Translations under genes and position numbers: made by a program
Assembly (NCBI GenBank): GCA_900545545.1
Contig: UQZO01000006.1
Location: forward strand, 62,001-126,000
Source: an uncultured Subdoligranulum sp.
Lineage (GTDB): Bacteria; Bacillota; Clostridia; Oscillospirales; Ruminococcaceae
DNA: 64,000 bases
Reading direction: 5' to 3'
Part shown: piece by piece, positions 60,249 to 64,000 of the stretch
Layout of the letters: each line of letters opens with the position of its first letter
Numbering within the stretch: position 1 is the stretch's first letter
Notes under the pieces: model-generated
Databases searched by the model: none
What the model was told of the DNA's origin: nothing
Seen by the model: only the letters and a program-made list of their open reading frames with translations

Positions 60249-60306
60249 GTAAGATAACAATGGCGTATTGTAGCCTTTCCTATTTTTCAGACAGGAGAAT
60301 AACATT

Positions 60307-61482
60307 ATGGCAAAACGAGTATTTCTCATCGTGCTGGACAGTTTCGGCGTAGGGGCAGAACCCGATGCAGCGCAGTTCGGCGATGCCGGAACCAATACCC
60401 TGGCCGCGATTGCCGCGCATCCCAATTTTAAAGGGGAGCATCTGGCAGAGCTGGGACTTTTCAATCTGGATGGGGTTACCTGCGGTGCTCCTTCGGCCCA
60501 CCCCGTTGCCAGCTATGCCCGCCTGCGGGAAGCCAGTGCCGGCAAAGATACCACCATCGGCCATTGGGAAATTGCAGGCCTGCTGAGTGCTGAACCGCTG
60601 CCCACTTTCCCCAATGGTTTCCCGCAGGAACTGCTGGATGCCTTCACGGCCAAAACCGGTTACAAGGTATTGTGCAATAAACCTTACTCCGGCACGGAAG
60701 TAATCCGTGATTATGGTGAGGAGCATGCCAAAACGGGGGCGCTCATTGTATATACCTCGGCAGACAGTGTGTTCCAGATCGCAGCCAATGAAGCCCTTGT
60801 GCCTGTGGAGAAGCTTTACGAGATTTGTGAGCAGGCCCGGGAACTGCTGGTAGGGAAATATGGTGTCGGCCGCGTGATTGCACGCCCGTTTGTGGGCGAT
60901 TGCGCGGCAAATTTCACCCGTACCTCACGCCGGCATGACTACAGCCTTGTGCCGCCGCAGGATACGATGCTGGATGCGCTGCAGGCGGCCGGAAAAGCAA
61001 CCATCGGTGTGGGAAAAATCCACGATATTTTTGCAGGCAAAGGTGTGGGAGAAACCATCCGCACCAGCGGCAATACCGAGGGTCTGCAGGTTACGCTGGA
61101 ACTGGCCGACCGGGATTTCGAAGGTCTGGCATTCGTCAATCTTGTGGACTTTGATATGCTGTACGGTCACCGCCGGGATGTTGCAGGGTATGCTGCGGCG
61201 GCTGCGGAGTTCAATGACTGGCTGCCGGCGTTCCGCGCCAAAATGCGGCCCGGAGATGTACTGATGGTTACGGCTGATCATGGCTGCGATCCCAGCTACA
61301 CCAAGACGACCGACCATACACGAGAGTATGTGCCGTTCCTGATCTGCGGCGATGAAATCCGGGAGGGCGTCAATCTGCATACGCGCTATAGCTTCGCGAC
61401 CATTGCGGATACGGTTTGCCGTTGCCTGGATGTTCCATTCTGTGCGGCAGGCTGTGGTGTGTACGATGAAATTCGTAAATAA
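60307..61482 (+). CDS. deoB: Phosphopentomutase
   Basis: Interconverts (deoxy)ribose 1-phosphate and 5-phosphate. The 391-residue protein of the alkaline phosphatase superfamily has LIVLDSFGVGAEPDA-like FLIVLDSFGVGAEP (about 6-19), the phospho-Thr in GKDTTIGHWEIAG (about 80-92) and metal-binding MVTADHGCDPSYTKTTDHTREY near 320. It completes the nucleoside route started by the importer and Pdp at the window start. AGGAG lies 10 nt before the ATG. Confidence 0.96.
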   Translation: MAKRVFLIVLDSFGVGAEPDAAQFGDAGTNTLAAIAAHPNFKGEHLAELGLFNLDGVTCGAPSAHPVASYARLREASAGKDTTIGHWEIAGLLSAEPLPTFPNGFPQELLDAFTAKTGYKVLCNKPYSGTEVIRDYGEEHAKTGALIVYTSADSVFQIAANEALVPVEKLYEICEQARELLVGKYGVGRVIARPFVGDCAANFTRTSRRHDYSLVPPQDTMLDALQAAGKATIGVGKIHDIFAGKGVGETIRTSGNTEGLQVTLELADRDFEGLAFVNLVDFDMLYGHRRDVAGYAAAAAEFNDWLPAFRAKMRPGDVLMVTADHGCDPSYTKTTDHTREYVPFLICGDEIREGVNLHTRYSFATIADTVCRCLDVPFCAAGCGVYDEIRK

Positions 61483-62302
61483 AATGCCTATGACGCTTCT
61501 GACCATTCTGGCGGTGGCGCTGGTCGTGTATTCCATAGGATTGGCACTGACCAGCAACTTTAATATGGGCAATCTGGTGGTCTGGCTGCTGGCTGCAATG
61601 CTGACATGCTATGTCATTTGGCACAAACCGCTGCATGCCTGGTTCCATTCGCCAGGGATTGGCCGTTTTGTCTGGTGGGTTCTCGTTGTTGTGGGAGTTG
61701 TGTATGCGCTGCTTGTCGGCTTCGTTGCTGTAAGCGGGTATGCTAATCCGCCTACCGGGCAGGAAAAGGCCATCATTGTGCTGGGCGCCGGGCTTCGGCG
61801 TGATAAACCCAGTACGCTGTTGCGATATAGGCTGGACAAAGCTTATGCCTATGCAGTGGAACACCCGGATGTATTTGTGGTGACCAGCGGCGGGCAGGGC
61901 CGTGATGAATGGGTACCGGAAGGACAGGCAATGCGGGACTATCTGATTCAGAAAGGTCTTGATCCGGACCGCGTTGTGGCTGAAAATGCGTCAACCTCTA
62001 CGGAAGAGAATTTTGCGTTTTCTCTGGAATTGATGCGGCAGTACGGCTTAGACGAAAATACCCCCATTGCCTATGTGTCCAATGCATTCCATTGCTATCG
62101 GGCCGGGTGTTATGCAAAACTTGCCGGCTTTGCGACCGTCACTTCGCTGCCCGCTTCCACGCCGTGGCGTAGCGTGCTGCCATGTTATCTACGTGAAGCA
62201 TTGGCGCTTGCGTATTACTGGGTATTCAAAACCTCGTCCAGCGGGCCGATGCACGCAATGGTGGGCTTTCTGGACCTGAACAAACGATTTTTTTATAAGT
62301 AG
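61466..62302 (+). CDS. YdcF/SanA-like DUF218 membrane protein
   Basis: A 278-residue protein with three membrane segments (about 8-26, 32-50 and 68-90), then a DUF218 domain with AIIVLGAGLRRDKPSTLL (about 103-120), VTSGGQGRDEWVPEGQAM and NASTSTEENF. The family is linked to envelope or peptidoglycan functions, but the reaction is not proven. The start at 61466 overlaps deoB by 17 nt; an ATG at 61484 is an alternative. No strong ribosome site is seen for either. Confidence 0.8.
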   Translation: MKFVNKMPMTLLTILAVALVVYSIGLALTSNFNMGNLVVWLLAAMLTCYVIWHKPLHAWFHSPGIGRFVWWVLVVVGVVYALLVGFVAVSGYANPPTGQEKAIIVLGAGLRRDKPSTLLRYRLDKAYAYAVEHPDVFVVTSGGQGRDEWVPEGQAMRDYLIQKGLDPDRVVAENASTSTEENFAFSLELMRQYGLDENTPIAYVSNAFHCYRAGCYAKLAGFATVTSLPASTPWRSVLPCYLREALALAYYWVFKTSSSGPMHAMVGFLDLNKRFFYK

Positions 62303-62314
62303 GAGGGAACTGCC

Positions 62315-63076
62315 ATGCAGATCCGCTATTATAAGGAATACAGTCGTTATCTTGACCGGTTTATGGAATTTAAGGCCTATGGCCACGCGGGCCGGCCCAT
62401 TATTATCTTCCCTTGCCAGAGCGGACGTTTTTATGACTGGGAAGACCGCAACATGTGCAACATAGCGGCGCCTTGGATCGACGCCGGTAAACTGCAGATT
62501 TTTACGGCCGACAGTATTGACCCGGAAAGCTGGGACAACCACGGTCCGGAACGGCCGCGTATTGAAATGCAGGAACGCTGGTACAACTATATCTGCGAAG
62601 AATTGACGCCGCGTATTTTGGAAATCAACCGCGAGCAGGGCGAGGACCATACCGGCCGCGTTCTGGTGGGTGGTGCCAGTATGGGGGCCGGGCATGCCGT
62701 CAATTTCTTCCTGCGCCGCCCGGATCTCTACAATGGTACAATTGCGTTGAGCGGATTGTATTCTTCGCGGATGTTCTTCGGCAATTACATGGATGATCTT
62801 GTGTATCGCAACTCGCCGTGTGATTATATGCGCAATTTCCCGGAAAATCACCCTTACAAGAAGCTGTTTGCCCAGGCGGACAAATTCATCATGTGCTGCG
62901 GCCAGGGAGCCTGGGAAGGAGATCTGCTGGCTTCTACCAAGGAACTGCAGGCAATCCTTGAAAGCAAGGACATTCATCCGATTGTGGATATCTGGGGACA
63001 GGATGTTTCCCATGACTGGCCCTGGTGGGAGAAGCAGTGGACTTATTTCCTGCAGATGACACTGGGAAACCCGTAA
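62315..63076 (+). CDS. Putative esterase, alpha/beta hydrolase fold
   Basis: A 253-residue cytosolic protein of the esterase D-like/putative esterase family. The nucleophile Ser lies in VGGASMGAGHAVNF (about 113-126); IIIFPCQSGRFYDWED (about 29-44) is the oxyanion region. A late His occurs in VSHDWPWWEKQW (about 231-242). It follows the YdcF-like gene by 12 nt, with AGGAGGG before the ATG. The substrate is unknown. Confidence 0.8.
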   Translation: MQIRYYKEYSRYLDRFMEFKAYGHAGRPIIIFPCQSGRFYDWEDRNMCNIAAPWIDAGKLQIFTADSIDPESWDNHGPERPRIEMQERWYNYICEELTPRILEINREQGEDHTGRVLVGGASMGAGHAVNFFLRRPDLYNGTIALSGLYSSRMFFGNYMDDLVYRNSPCDYMRNFPENHPYKKLFAQADKFIMCCGQGAWEGDLLASTKELQAILESKDIHPIVDIWGQDVSHDWPWWEKQWTYFLQMTLGNP

Positions 63077-63107
63077 CGATTCGCAACAAGTAAAGGAAAC
63101 AAAATCT

Positions 63108-64000
63108 ATGGATTTTTGGCATGATGCAGCTATGCAGAAGCGCTGGCTGCGCCGCTTTGTGCTGTTGATTCTGATCTTGCTGCTGCCGGTGGGTGTTTTA
63201 GCTTTTTATGCACGCCCTTCGGCTGATGACTACGTATATGCAGCCCGTACCCATGCGGTTGTGCAGCAATACGGTTTTGATTTACCACGGCTGCTGGCAG
63301 CGGCGTGGGATACAACGGTGTATTTCTTCCAGAACTGGCAGGGGTTGTATATATCCGGTTTTGTACTGGCCTTGCAGCCTGCTATTTTTGGAAATCAGTG
63401 GTACGGATTGACGCTGTTGTGCGTGTTGGTACCGTTGTTCCTTTGCCTCTATGCTGCGGCGCGCATTGTTGTACGTCGATTGGAACCGGCGCAAAAGCGA
63501 CTGCCCTGGGCGTTATCGCTGCTGGTCCTGTTCGCGTTTGTAGAGGGGATGCCTTCCCCTGTGGAGGGGCTCTACTGGTTCAACGGCGCCATGAACTATC
63601 TGCCGTACTTTGCACTTGCCATTCTCAATGCAGGGCTGTCGTTTGCACTTTGTCTGCCGCGCGGGATGTCTGTGAGCCGCCGGATTGCGTATGTGTTTTT
63701 CGGTGTTTTGATTGGCCTGGTGATTGGCGGTGGTCATCAGGTTGTGGGGGAGCTGAACCTGTTGCTGCTGCTTCTGGCAGTGATTGTGTGTGCACGACGG
63801 CGTAATTTCTGGCTTTGCCCGGCGTTGGCTGCCGCAGTTGTGGGATTGCTGGTGAACATTCTGGCGCCCGGGACCCGCGTTCGTGCCGATGGTCTGGCGC
63901 AGGCCGGTTTCCTGGAAGCGGTGGCAAAAAGTTTTGTGCTGGCTGCGATGCAGTGGATTCGCTGGCTGGATGTACCGCTGATTTGTCTGCTTCTCCTGTT
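63108..64000 (+). CDS. Multi-pass membrane protein, DUF6056-like (5' part only)
   Basis: The frame stays open to the end of the window, so at least 297 residues and an unknown C-terminal part are present. There is one N-terminal membrane segment (about 17-33), then an extracellular loop with RPSADDYVYA, and many further segments. YWFNGAMNYLPYF (about 158-170) is a typical family motif. The architecture is similar to membrane glycosyltransferases of the GT-C type. AAAGGAAA lies 9 nt before the ATG. The function is not known. Confidence 0.7.
   Translation, partial: MDFWHDAAMQKRWLRRFVLLILILLLPVGVLAFYARPSADDYVYAARTHAVVQQYGFDLPRLLAAAWDTTVYFFQNWQGLYISGFVLALQPAIFGNQWYGLTLLCVLVPLFLCLYAAARIVVRRLEPAQKRLPWALSLLVLFAFVEGMPSPVEGLYWFNGAMNYLPYFALAILNAGLSFALCLPRGMSVSRRIAYVFFGVLIGLVIGGGHQVVGELNLLLLLLAVIVCARRRNFWLCPALAAAVVGLLVNILAPGTRVRADGLAQAGFLEAVAKSFVLAAMQWIRWLDVPLICLLLL

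Noticed and set aside
1..64000. Search for tRNA and rRNA genes, CRISPR arrays, insertion sequences and prophage genes
   Set aside because: No transposase, integrase, regularly spaced repeats or rRNA/tRNA features apart from the tRNA-like part of tmRNA could be seen by reading.

Overview
The window looks like a chromosomal segment of a Gram-positive Clostridia bacterium, most likely of the Oscillospiraceae/Ruminococcaceae (Faecalibacterium, Gemmiger or Subdoligranulum-like). This is inferred from the gene families, the gene order (tepA-ftsK/spoIIIE, SRP RNA-dnaX-ybaB-recR, smpB-ssrA), the moderate-to-high GC content, strong AGGAGG ribosome binding sites and sigma-A type promoters. No phage, insertion sequence, CRISPR array, rRNA or tRNA gene was seen.

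Positions 1-9.5 kb: the end of a nucleoside ABC importer (ATPase partly outside the window, two permeases) followed by pyrimidine-nucleoside phosphorylase; a small unknown gene; then a lantibiotic-immunity-like ABC transporter (two permeases and an ATPase, minus strand) facing away from a response regulator/histidine kinase pair. Positions 9.5-13.1 kb: a five-gene minus-strand run with a membrane-anchored unknown protein, a YkgJ-type cysteine cluster protein, a D-lactate dehydrogenase-like enzyme, an esterase and a C_GCAxxG_C_C protein. Positions 13.1-22.8 kb: htpG with a CIRCE-like operator, an AraC regulator, thymidine kinase, the NADH sensor Rex, TepA, FtsK/SpoIIIE and a ComEC-like metallo-hydrolase.

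Positions 22.9-47.8 kb carry one-carbon and B12 metabolism. metF, a stand-alone methionine synthase reactivation protein and metH lie directly upstream of a cobalamin riboswitch. The riboswitch precedes a 23-gene, 20.5-kb run in which no two genes are more than 4 nt apart. It encodes corrinoid-type ABC transport at both ends and nearly the whole anaerobic cobalamin pathway from cobalt insertion (CbiK) to nucleotide loop assembly (CobU, CobS, CobT, CobC). Genes for sirohydrochlorin synthesis, corrinoid adenosylation, a dedicated cobalt transporter and dimethylbenzimidazole synthesis are not in the window. The layout fits a B12 maker whose product serves the neighbouring MetH, with feedback through the riboswitch.

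Positions 47.8-64 kb hold housekeeping genes: SRP RNA, dnaX, ybaB, recR, smpB and tmRNA; a two-component system in a run with an unknown membrane protein and a lipoprotein; phosphotransacetylase; convergent pyruvate kinase and luxS; phosphopentomutase deoB; a YdcF-like protein; an esterase; and the start of a multi-membrane protein that runs off the window.

The observations most worth following are a pseudoknot-capable RNA structure before ftsK, two unlike cobU genes in the cob operon, a CIRCE-like site at htpG, a possible leaderless mRNA, and a promoter nested in the metH terminator ahead of the riboswitch. No clearly new multi-gene system was found.
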